Assembly: GCA_018697195.1 (NCBI GenBank)
Contig: CM031859.1
Span: forward strand, 58,208,438-58,272,437
DNA from: Certhia americana
Lineage: Eukaryota; Chordata; Aves; Passeriformes; Certhiidae
DNA: 64,000 nucleotides
Reading direction: 5' to 3'
In this document: piece after piece, positions 1 through 8,785 of the stretch
Position numbering within the stretch: the stretch's first letter is position 1
How the letters are laid out: each line of letters starts with the position of its first letter
Made by a program: the position numbers and the translations under genes
Notes under the pieces: generated by a model
The model's database searches: none
The model's input: only the letters and a program-made list of their open reading frames with translations
Told to the model about the DNA's origin: nothing

Positions 1-47
<47 letters not shown>
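1..47. repeat. (TCTA)n microsatellite
   Basis: An uninterrupted TCTA tetranucleotide array runs from the first base to 47 and then breaks to CTCAG. It probably continues left of the window, so its true length is unknown. Confidence 0.98.
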
Positions 48-858
48 CAGATACCTCTCCATCTCTGTTCTGTGTGCTTGTCCTTCTTCACATTGGCTTT
101 TGTTCATTCCTCTGTACATCCTTTTTTCTCAAGCTATCTCCTGTTCCCCTGAATTCATGTCTTCTGAATTCCTACAAACTTCAGTCTTCTCCAGGTGCTT
201 TTACTACTTAGAGAACAGGAAGGTTCCATGTCTTTTTCCCAGCCAGGTGAAAAAAAAAACCTCAGTAAGTTGCTAGGACCAATAGAATAGATAAATTTTG
301 ATCTCAAGTTGGTTTTCCTCAAGGGGGCCATTAGTTTCCTGGATCAGTCACCTACTGAAAATAAATATCTAGAAATTCATTGGTTTGAGGCACGTGCCTC
401 TCTCAAATTCAGAGTGAATTCATTACCTGGTTGAAAAATTAGTGAAGATGTCTTGGTAGGCAGATGTCTGGTGTGACTCGTAAGCATCATTTCCTTACAG
501 AATCAGACAGTAATGCTATGTCATCTCCCAAGCATCTACCCTCAGGGATTCAAGAAATGTTATTTACACTAAATTTTAAGAGGACGCAAGTTGGCCAGAT
601 TAACTAAGTGGCAACTGGTGTTTACTATTCAGATTGAAAATTTATTTCCTTAATAGTCAAGCTCTTCTCAAGCAAAGAAGATTACAAATGGTTAATCAGA
701 TGGGACTCCTACACACATTTAAAGCTGCAGTCAACAAATGATTGCACTAAAATATCACACCTCAGAGCTGATGGGGATTACAGCATTAGGCAGAATCACT
801 GTGAAATTCAAAACATTTCAAAGGCAAAGAGGAAAAAAATAAAACCAAAAAAGCTTAC
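1..858 (-). other. NOX3 intron 4, part inside the window
   Basis: This stretch follows the exon 4 donor on the minus strand. No sequence resembling NOX exon 5 was found in it. Apart from the tetranucleotide repeat at its far end it looks like plain AT-rich intron. Confidence 0.8.
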
Positions 859-943
859 TTGCATTTAACGCTATTCCATAGGCAACCATCTTGTGAAATG
901 TGATGTTTTTGTCAAGTTGTCTCCTCAGTGCTCCTCCACAGTA
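859..943 (-). CDS. NOX3: NOX3 coding exon 4
   Basis: This exon has 28 codons plus one base (phase 1 end), acceptor ATCAAG and donor GTAAGC. It encodes [20 protein letters not shown] then AYGIALNA. The basic RRQLDKN loop and the FHK histidine align with NOX2 residues around His101, a ligand of one of the two haems. The length of 85 bp equals CYBB exon 4. Exon 5, which would carry the next histidine-rich stretch, was not found in bases 1-858. Confidence 0.94.
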
Positions 944-3854
944 CTTGATGAAAAAGCAGAACTTGTTTTATATCATTCCTATTGGTGTTTACAACTCACA
1001 TTTTGGAGAGGAGAAGAGTTCAGTACATGTAAAAATGGAATGCTGAAGGAATTCAGTGGAAGTTTTGGGTTAGTTTTAGGACTTAAGTAACTTTCCTGAG
1101 CGGCACTCCAGGGTTTCTGAATCTGTTCATGCTGTATAGGGGGCTCAAAAAGGGGTTTGATAGAGCACTGCTACACTTAGCTGTGATTTGTGAGTGGTTT
1201 ATCTGAGCTGACATTAACTCTTTGCTGGTATAAGGACACCAGGCTGGGCCACAACTGCCTTGTGAGCTTAACGTAACAGAGCTGAAGTGCTGGCAAAGCC
1301 AGCTTGCGACGAAAACATTTTCTCTGCTTTCAGGAAATACACCCCCAGGAGAGTGAGGCTGTCTAGACCTCAGGTGGCTGCATGCTGATGTGTTACTGAG
1401 CCATGGTGCTGCCATTATTGGAAGGTCTCTGCAGTGGTTGTGCTCACGGCCAGCTGGGTGCCCCAGCGCAGAGCCAGCCTGCGGTCGGGAGCCGACTGCA
1501 CTGAGCCAAAACTAACACGCTCTGCTGGAACCCAGACAGCACTCAGGGACAGAATTCACTCTCTGACTGGTGGTGTGGGTGTCTGGATTGCTTATGTGAC
1601 CTGGCATGGCACCATGCCAAAGATCCTGGCATGTATCCATGTTGTTTTCCAGCTAATAAGTCTTCCAAAAATCTGGAGCACTACATGGTGCGATGTCAAT
1701 ACACAGCACCTCCTTGGAGAGGCACTGGATCTAGCCCAGTGCTGGCCATGCTGGAGCAGTCCAGTTGCTCTGTACCATGCTCCTCAAGAGCAGAATATTA
1801 TCCAGAAGAGCAAAATATTATCTGTGAGAAGTGTTCCAGTTCTCTGAGCTCTTACTCAGCATCTAAGTGGGCGTGCATGTATTCTGTGCTAATTCACAAA
1901 CTGATCCAGAAGGCCAGGACACCTTTTCTCTTTCTTTTTGTAAATGTTTTCAATTCCTGAACAATTATATAAGCATTGATTCCCAGCGTAAAGACTGCTT
2001 AACATCTAAGCTTAACAATCACTGAAACAAAAAATGGAAGAACTGAAATAAGAACAAGCTTACTATAAAAAACTCCTGTATCTTACCATTTCTAAATTCC
2101 TTTTGTTCCTGGAGTCATGAAGTGATCAGTGATTTTTACCCAAACATGTGGCATTGAGATTCCTCTGACTATAATAAGTCAATGCAAGTTGAAATTATAG
2201 GTGATAGAGCTAAAGCCTTAAGTACTTCCTGTGTGTGATTCCAAGGTAAATGTGAAAGCCTCTGTTACAAAAATCCATTTACCACAAATGAAGACCTGAA
2301 TGGTGGCGACTCAGACAGAAGTGTTTAAACATGTTCATTATTATCCTTAGAGCATTTTTATCTAACTGGACCTTTTATTTTTCCAATTTTCACTGTGCAG
2401 CTACAGAGAATACACATGATGGATATGAATTTTCTCCATTTGGCCAAGTGGCATTATTATGTCCCTTTTTTGTAGCTTCTCACTTTTCTCTTCATGACAC
2501 CATGCTATGCAGCAGCTGCCAAAATCAGTGTTGCATTTAGAGCACTGTGTTAAACAAGTCATTTGTTTCTCTTCAGTCATGAATACTGACAATTTAAATG
2601 GTAATAACTAGGCAATAGTGTACAGGCTTCTCTATCAGAAATTAAAATTCCTTGGAAAATGTTTGATATGGATAATACTGCTGAACTACAGAAATAAAAA
2701 AGAGGATAATATGGCTATTTGAGAAATGGTACTTACAATGCTTGCTCCTCTTAAGAATGAAATAAGGTTTCTACAGACTGGTAACAGGATTAGCATGCAG
2801 TTAAAATTAAGGCACGTTGCAGAAGCTCTTGCCCAAGCCAGCGTTGACTGTACATATAACAGCATAAAGAAATTAAATTACAAGCTTGGTATAGGAAGAG
2901 CAAAAGAAAGAAAATATTATATTAATATAATACTCTTATACAGGAAAATTACTGTTAAAGCATCAAAAGGTTTATGAAGATGTAAATAAAATCAGACTAC
3001 TAATACATTCTTCTTATGAAACCCTTTAACAATCAAACTCATACTTACTCCCAGCATAATCCGTGTATAAATGTAAGCATTGTCATCTTCATACCAGTGG
3101 AAGGTATCAATAAACAAATACAAGTTCAGTCCCAGCCACACCAGCTACAAAGCAAAGAGGCTACAGATTAGTTACACTTAGTATTTTTTAATGCATATAA
3201 AACTGTTTATGATTATGGTTATAAGAGAATCTGAGAGATTTTTCAGAATCAGTGTGCAATGCATTTCTTGATCACAGATGATAGAAATCAAAAATGCCAG
3301 CTGGAATGAGGTTATATTTTAGCAAATTCAGGGTTACTGTCCTACCTCCAAATCCCCAGTAAAGGATATAAATGATGTTTACTGTGTCATGGTAAACTTG
3401 CTTTTAAGCACAGGCCTTAACCTGGTCTCTAAAAAGGAAATAAATGCTAAAATTAAAAAAACACATAAATGAAGGGAATTAAGAGCTAGGGAAATTCCTT
3501 TCTCTGCTCCCCATACGCTCTTCACCGAACTGTCTGAAAATATATCAGAATATAATTTCAATTAGAATTGCAGACCCTTGCTCCCTTTATATGAGGAATA
3601 AAGTACATTGGCTTAAAAATAATTAAAAATAAAACACTAAGACTTTAAATTGTTTTTAAGACTAGTTATAAAAAGGCCGCTGAATATTTTATAGCAAGTT
3701 TTACATTAAGCTTGGGAGTATTACTGTAAGCAAACCATAAAATGTCTTTTAAACAAGCTTAAAATATTTATATATATCCAATTAGATTTTTAATGCTAAA
3801 AATACTCACTAATAACAGCACTGAGAGTTTTTCATTCAAAATCCAGCATCCCAT
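859..3854 (-). CDS. NOX3: NADPH oxidase 3, 5' part of the gene (coding exons 1-4; rest lies outside the window)
   Basis: NOX3 is the catalytic subunit of a membrane NADPH oxidase that passes electrons from NADPH through FAD and two haems to oxygen, making superoxide. It partners p22phox and in mammals is needed for otoconia in the inner ear. Four exons read in one frame on the minus strand: 3854-3810, 3144-3049, 2847-2737 and 943-859. They give 112 residues plus one base. The start MGCWILNE is the NOX3 signature (NOX2 begins MGNWAVNE). [24 protein letters not shown] and RRQLDKN follow, closely matching NOX3 as recalled from the family. Exon lengths 45/96/111/85 and phases 0/0/0/1 equal those of CYBB, which supports intact splicing. 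The first two membrane helices and the histidine aligned with NOX2 His101, in [10 protein letters not shown], are present. Later haem histidines and the FAD/NADPH domain would lie left of base 1. No in-frame stop or frameshift is seen. NOX1 or NOX2 are less likely by sequence. Confidence 0.95.
944..2736 (-). other. NOX3 intron 3
   Basis: This 1.8-kb intron is bounded by GTAAGT (exon 3 side) and CATCAAG (exon 4 side). The middle part, about 1081-1860, is noticeably richer in G and C than the rest and carries chance open frames of up to 137 codons. It may be an old, unrecognised repeat. No other feature was recognised. Confidence 0.85.
2737..2847 (-). CDS. NOX3: NOX3 coding exon 3
   Basis: This exon has 37 codons, phase 0 at both ends, with acceptor TGTACAG and donor GTAAGT. 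It contains [20 protein letters not shown] followed by [11 protein letters not shown]. This is the second membrane helix and the arginine-containing turn conserved in NOX1-3. The length of 111 bp equals CYBB exon 3. Intron 2, between exons 2 and 3, is only 201 bp, so these two exons are tightly spaced. Confidence 0.95.
3049..3144 (-). CDS. NOX3: NOX3 coding exon 2
   Basis: This exon has 32 codons, phase 0 at both ends. It follows a pyrimidine-rich acceptor ending in TTTGTAG and precedes a perfect GTAAGT donor. It completes membrane helix 1 ([15 protein letters not shown]) and then encodes an acidic, aromatic extracellular loop ([13 protein letters not shown]). FIDTF followed by a WYE-type acidic stretch is NOX3-like and differs from the NOX2 loop. 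The length of 96 bp equals CYBB exon 2. Confidence 0.95.
3145..3809 (-). other. NOX3 intron 1
   Basis: This 665-bp intron in phase 0 runs between the GTGAGT donor and the TTTGTAG acceptor. It is AT-rich, and no repeat or regulatory element is recognised in it. Confidence 0.88.
3810..3854 (-). CDS. NOX3: NOX3 coding exon 1 (start codon exon)
   Basis: This exon encodes 15 residues, [15 protein letters not shown], and ends in phase 0 at a GTGAGT donor. The ATG at 3854-3852 has A at -3 and G at +4, a good Kozak context. Human NOX3 carries one extra methionine (MMGCW); here the preceding codon is AGG, so there is a single start. The exon is 45 bp, equal to CYBB exon 1. It encodes the cytosolic N-terminus and the beginning of the first membrane helix. 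Confidence 0.93.
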
Positions 3855-3975
3855 CCTGAGTGTCTCTCCCTATGCTAGCAGCAGCTGTCTCTTGCCTTTC
3901 AGTGTATCTGGAGTGCTCTGTCCATTCCTTGGGCTTTCCTACCAGCTCCTTTTGTCTTTAGTTTTTAATAAGCAC
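3855..3975 (-). promoter_or_regulatory. Probable NOX3 5' UTR and proximal promoter
   Basis: The bases directly upstream of the NOX3 start should hold the 5' untranslated region and promoter. An AT-rich, weakly TATA-like string (TATTAAAAAC on the minus strand, 3970-3961) lies about 110 bases before the ATG. That would allow a leader of roughly 80 bases. No CpG island is present, in keeping with a narrowly expressed gene. A spliced upstream non-coding exon cannot be excluded. The call rests on position and one weak motif only. Confidence 0.3.
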
Positions 3976-4889
3976 CTAGTGGGAGCATGAGTTCTCTCTG
4001 GGAATTTTCTAATTAAAGACTGCCTGACAAGAACAGATCACCCGAGTGACATGTCTCATCATCTATGTAAATAAAATGCTGGTCATTGTCCAGTCCTTTT
4101 TCTCTCCAGAGTTATTTCTCAGCAAATGAGAGATGCTGTCATTAAATTGTCCTCTTGTACTTGCATGTATTTGGGTGGGGGTTTTGCTTTGTTTTTGTCT
4201 TTTGAACAGGGTGCAACATTTCTTCATGATTTGTTTTTTAATTCAGTGGCAAAAAACAGCATCCCTGATGTGTGTATAATATGGGAGTGTGTCCTGGAAA
4301 GGGCACTGCATTTACCCTCGGTTCCCCTTGCCAGAAGCTGTGCAAATTCTGCCTCTTGTAATCTCATTCTTTCTCTGGTAAAACCATTTCCTTAAGGCTT
4401 TCCTGACTTGCCTGTGAAGGAGACCTTTCTGTGACAAAATAACTGAAAATTTCTGAAAGTTGAAACTCTATCAAGCTCATCTACTTTTTAAACCGGTGCC
4501 ATTAATATGAGTTAGCAGAACCACGAGTATGTCATTATGAATGCTTTGAATGCGAAAATTTACAAGGGATTTGCTTTGTGCTTTATTTTTCTTGGATGGT
4601 AAAATTAAGTATTATTTAACAAACTTTATGACAAGCCATGTGCAGTAATTGGCCACTGTCCATTATGTAACTTGATATAGGCTGTCCCCACAACCACCCC
4701 CTTTATAGTGGCTTTGGTAGTGCAGGGGCTGACAAGATAGTGAATCTTGCTGTATTTTTCAGAGGTCAAAAGATGAGGAAATAAGGGAGAAGGGAAAAAG
4801 AATGTGCAGATGGTAAGGAGAAATACTAGTAAGGTCAGATGCCAATTTTAACTACTTAAAAAAAAAAGGAGAGAGAGAAAATCCACTAT
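3976..4889. other. Non-coding 5' flank of NOX3
   Basis: This is AT-rich sequence with no recognisable exon or repeat family. Open frames here are short and lack protein-like character. Confidence 0.7.
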
Positions 4890-4958
4890 CTGGATTAGCT
4901 GTACTTCAAAGGGAAATGCAGCACTGCGATGTTCAGCTTTGAAGTTCAGCCGATCCAG
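4890..4958. repeat. Imperfect inverted repeat (hairpin A)
   Basis: Arms of 22 bp lie at 4890-4911 and 4937-4958 around a 25-base centre. The left arm starts CTGGAT and ends ACTTCAAAG; the right arm starts CTTTGAAGTTC and ends GATCCAG. Nineteen of 22 positions pair exactly and one more could form a G-U pair in RNA. A diverged relative lies 100 bases further on (hairpin B). It may be a palindromic repeat family member or a fold-back RNA; nothing in the sequence settles which. Confidence 0.75.
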
Positions 4959-5058
4959 ACAGCAATTTTCTAAACTGAGTTAAAACTGGCATCTGAAATA
5001 GATTTTTTTTTTTCAGAGTACAGCAGATTCATATGCTGGTTTAGGCTCCAAAATTTGT

Positions 5059-5130
5059 CTGGATCAGCAGCTGTACTTCAAAGCAGCACATCTCAGTACA
5101 GCATTTGACTTTGAAGTGCATGTGGTCCAG
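5059..5130. repeat. Imperfect inverted repeat (hairpin B), diverged copy of hairpin A
   Basis: The left arm is 5059-5083 (CTGGATCAG to ACTTCAAAG) and the right arm is 5109-5130 (CTTTGAAGTGC to GGTCCAG). They enclose a centre of 25 bases. The arms share the same outer CTGGA/TCCAG and inner ACTTCAAAG/CTTTGAAGT blocks as hairpin A. The left arm has a three-base insertion relative to its partner. Hairpins A and B together bracket 4890-5130. Confidence 0.72.
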
Positions 5131-7904
5131 ATGCCAGTCCTCTTAAAGGAGTCAATGAATCAACTGCACTTTAACTTTTGTCTGTTGAAACAGCTATGCT
5201 ATTTCTCATATATAACAGTAATGTGTGTGGTCTCAAGTATGGCATCTATCTATAAAAACATAAAGTTAACAGAAAAGCTCTTTATGGCTTCATTTTGTAC
5301 AAAGGAACTGGTCAACATCATTTTACTATACTGATTTGCAATGATCTTAGCCAATTTCTAGCACAAACTATTCAGACAAGACTCAGGATATTGATTAAAG
5401 ATGTAATGGTATTCCATTTTTTTATTGTTTTATCATTATCATGAGCTACAACTCATGCTAAAAAAGACATAGAAAAAGGATTAAAAGGGGTTCACTCCAG
5501 CAGTTGGGTAGAAAGTAGTGCTGTCAATGCTGAGTTCCCATGCAAGATACAAGCAACTCTGTCATTTGCTTAAAAGGTCAGTTTTTGCATGGAAAGAGGT
5601 TTATGAGGTGCTGAATTCTTCCATGTAAGTATCTCAGCATTAATGTCAATGTTTGTATCAATTACTGCTACAGACCTCAATCACAGTTAGTTCTATTCTA
5701 TTTGACAGCAACCTCTATCTGAGGTTGTTAGTAATTTTTTCAAAGTACTTTGAACAGTGCTTACCCTTTGCAAGACAAATTAATTATTAGCATGAGACTG
5801 CATACACATACCTATACATATTTCATTTTGCTAGGCTATCCTATTTTTACTATTGGACATGCCTGCCTTGTTTCTCAAAGGCAAAATCATTTCAGTTGTC
5901 TCTGAACTCTGCCCTAGCCCTTTCATAGTTTTCCTGTGTGCTTGACTTTGTGTCTGTCAGTAACCTGGATTGACTTTATAAGCTTCACTATGCTACTTGC
6001 AGAGATGGATATAGGTAAACAAGTGATCCTGAGAGTCAGAGTGCTGTAATTTTGCAGACAGATGAAGCCATTTAATTGCTGACTGTATCACAGGATATCC
6101 TTTGTGTTAGACTGTACAAAGTTGTGGCACTGCTGTCTTCTCTAATTTTTACATTATTTTGACTTAATATTTACCAGGATCAAGAAGTGGAAGACAGATT
6201 TGTCTCTGATGGATGAAGAAGATGAGCAATATATTATACAAACCATTAACTTTTGTGAATAGAGAAACTGCTGAAGTTAATTAGAGATCAAACCCTTTCC
6301 TTTTCCTTTTTTTTTTTTTTTTTTTTTTTTTCTTGTTTGGGGTTTGTGTGTGGAGGGGGGGTGTTTGGGTTTTGTTTGTTTGTTTTCCCTAGACAACTTT
6401 CCCAAAGACAACTTTGAGGGAACAGAGGCCAAAGTTCATCTTTGGTTATTCTATAGTGCTCTGATTCCAGCTTTACAAAAGAATACTGAGTTTCTATAAA
6501 CAGTGGCTGAGTGACTAGCAGCATTAAAAAACAGCTATATAATTTTTAGAGATTTTCTCATAGTGGGGCTTTATTTTTTATATTTAACTGCCTCATTAAT
6601 GTTAATGGACTTTTTTTTTTCTTTTATGAACTGCGCTCACATTATGGATGGGGGAACTGTTTTGCAGTTTTGAGAATATTCATAAAATCCCCAAAGCTCT
6701 AAAAGACTAATGTAATTCCAGCCTTGTCAGTGCCAAAGATTCAAAACCCATCAGATTGTTCTAAAATTTATGAAAGTAAAAAATGGAGAGTGTGCAGTTT
6801 GGGGGCAGTACAGATACTTCAAGGGCATCTGGCTTCCCATTTACAGGTTTTTGACAGTAACAGTGTGTTTATTTTTTAAATAAAATATTAAAAATCTTGT
6901 CCCTAAACGTGGGCTTGAGCAACAACAAAAAATGCAGTTACCGAAACACTTGTGATGCAGCTGGCAGAATTAGCAAGGGTATAGCAAGTATTGACTATAT
7001 CCACAAATTCAGTCATTTGATGTAGGGCACAAAATTGAGACAGAAACTTGTTTCTATTCAGAAAAGCAGAACAAGATTTCATAACCCCATTAAAAAGAAG
7101 AAGAAAAGTGTTCTGGTTATAGATCCAGCCCCTCTGGGGGCTAAAAGGGGGTTTGTCACTGACCAATGTGGGAACAACTGTTGTTTCTGCCTAAAACAGG
7201 GCTCAGCACACTCTTTGCAGACTTTGGCTCTTTCCTCAGGCAGTAGGTTTATCAATGAGAAACCTAACAGCTCTGCCTTGGGAGACAACCAGTTCCCAGC
7301 CAAAAATATTAATATTTGAATCCAGATATTTTCTTTCTCAAGGGACTCTTTTATTGCCATGCTCACACTGTAATCAAAATATATTCAGGAGCAATTTCAG
7401 ATGTTCAAAAGCTATTTGTTTCAGTAAGTGCCAAAATCTCCCAGCTCTTGAATGTGTATCTCCATAAATAAAGTATCATACCTTCCTAATTACATGTGCA
7501 AAATTCTAGTTTTCCCAGAAGAGCTGTTTTACACCTTAATAAAAGGAAACAATCCTTCAAAGCAGCTGAAATCTTGTACTAATAGATGTGTCCACAGGTT
7601 ACTCAGAAGAATTTTCCTCAGCTATTTTGTAGGCAGCAAACTGTGGAAAACAGTTTGAGGATGAGTTGAGAAAAGGGAAGAACAAGGAGCAGAAGGTAAA
7701 AGGGATGAGTAGCATCCATGATTCACCTCCCCCAGAGCCAGGACATTACCAACAAAATGGAGAAATTATTGAGAGAGACTCCATATGGGTATAAAAGGGT
7801 TGTTCAGGTTCCACATCAGCACACAACCAATTTCTTAATGCTACTGCACATATCTGATCCTCTCCATGCCATCTAGCACTGGTCAGATTAAGGATGAGAC
7901 CTGG
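5131..7904. other. Non-coding flank, no gene recognised
   Basis: This is AT-rich intergenic sequence. It includes a 25-base T tract at 6307-6331 followed by G runs at 6339-6342, 6355-6361 and 6367-6369. A canonical TATAAAAG string occurs at 7790-7797 without any recognisable gene next to it. Confidence 0.65.
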
Positions 7905-8785
7905 CGACAAAGGACATGGCAGAGCTGAGGAGCTCAGACCCTTTTTCATCTTAGTTTTTACTGGTAAAACTGACTTTGAGTTATTCCAGGCCCCTGAGGC
8001 AAGCTGGACAGTCTGGAGTAGAGAAGGTGTACTTTTGGTGAAGGAGAACCAGGTTAGGGACCATTTGAGACACCTGGGCATAGGTAAGTCTTTAGAACCC
8101 AATGGAACACATTCAAGAGTGCTGACCTGGCTGGTGCCACTCTGAGAACACCCCAAATCATCTTTGAAAGGTCAAAGCCACTGCGCAAGTTCCTGAGGGC
8201 TGGAAGAGAGCAAATGTCACTTCTTTCTTCAAGAAGGGCGAGAAGGAGCATCTGAGGAACCTGAAGCTCAGCCTCGGCTCATTCCCGAAGACGATGATGA
8301 ACGAAATCTGCCTGGGAGCCATTTTGAGACAAGATGGGAACAGTCAGCATGACTTTACAATGAGTTGGGCTACCCAGTGTGTGAAAGATGTGTATTTACT
8401 GGCCCACTCAGGGCCACAAAGATTATTAAAGGCCTGGAGTGTCCTTCATGAGGGGAAAAGCTGGAGAAGGAACAGCAGACTCAGGGGGACCTTTTTAATA
8501 TATATAAACACCTGATGGGAGGGTCCAAACAAAATGGAGGCAGACTATTCTCAGCACTACTCAGGATCAGAGGCAATGGGCTCAAACTGGAACACAGGAG
8601 GTCTTGTCTGAACATCAGGAAACGCTTACTGTGATGGTAACAGGCACTGATTGCTCAAAGAGGTTATGGAGTTCCTCTCCTTGGAGATACTCAAAAACCA
8701 TCTGAACACAGACCCAAGCAACCTGGTGTAGAGGACCCACGTCTGTACTCTAAGAATGGAGGTCGAACAGGGAGATTTCCAGCGT
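7905..8785 (+). mobile_element. CR1 LINE fragment, internally deleted and decayed
   Basis: The segment follows the avian CR1 ORF2 and 3' region: GACAAAGGACATGG near the start, then TTTTTACTGGTAAAAC, ATCTTTGAAAGGTC, CTTCAAGAAGGGCGAGAAG, then ACCTGATGGGAGGG and CCTTGGAGATACTC. At about 8385-8415 the sequence jumps from the reverse-transcriptase part straight to the region near the 3' end. This implies an internal deletion of the order of a kilobase against a full copy. The 5' end is truncated, as is usual for CR1, and the terminal octamer-like repeats are missing. Reading frames are broken, so it is inactive. Confidence 0.88.

Noticed and set aside
893..1090. Plus-strand open frame over NOX3 exon 4
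   Set aside because: It is the antisense shadow of exon 4, which has proper splice sites and homology on the minus strand.
1434..1847. 137-codon frame in NOX3 intron 3
   Set aside because: No recognisable domain, and it lies inside an intron in a GC-richer block where long frames arise by chance.
2726..2977. Plus-strand 83-codon frame over NOX3 exon 3
   Set aside because: Antisense shadow of a clearly coding minus-strand exon.
7790..7797. Canonical TATAAAAG box
   Set aside because: No gene start or initiator context lies downstream; only decayed CR1 sequence follows, so a chance match is likelier.
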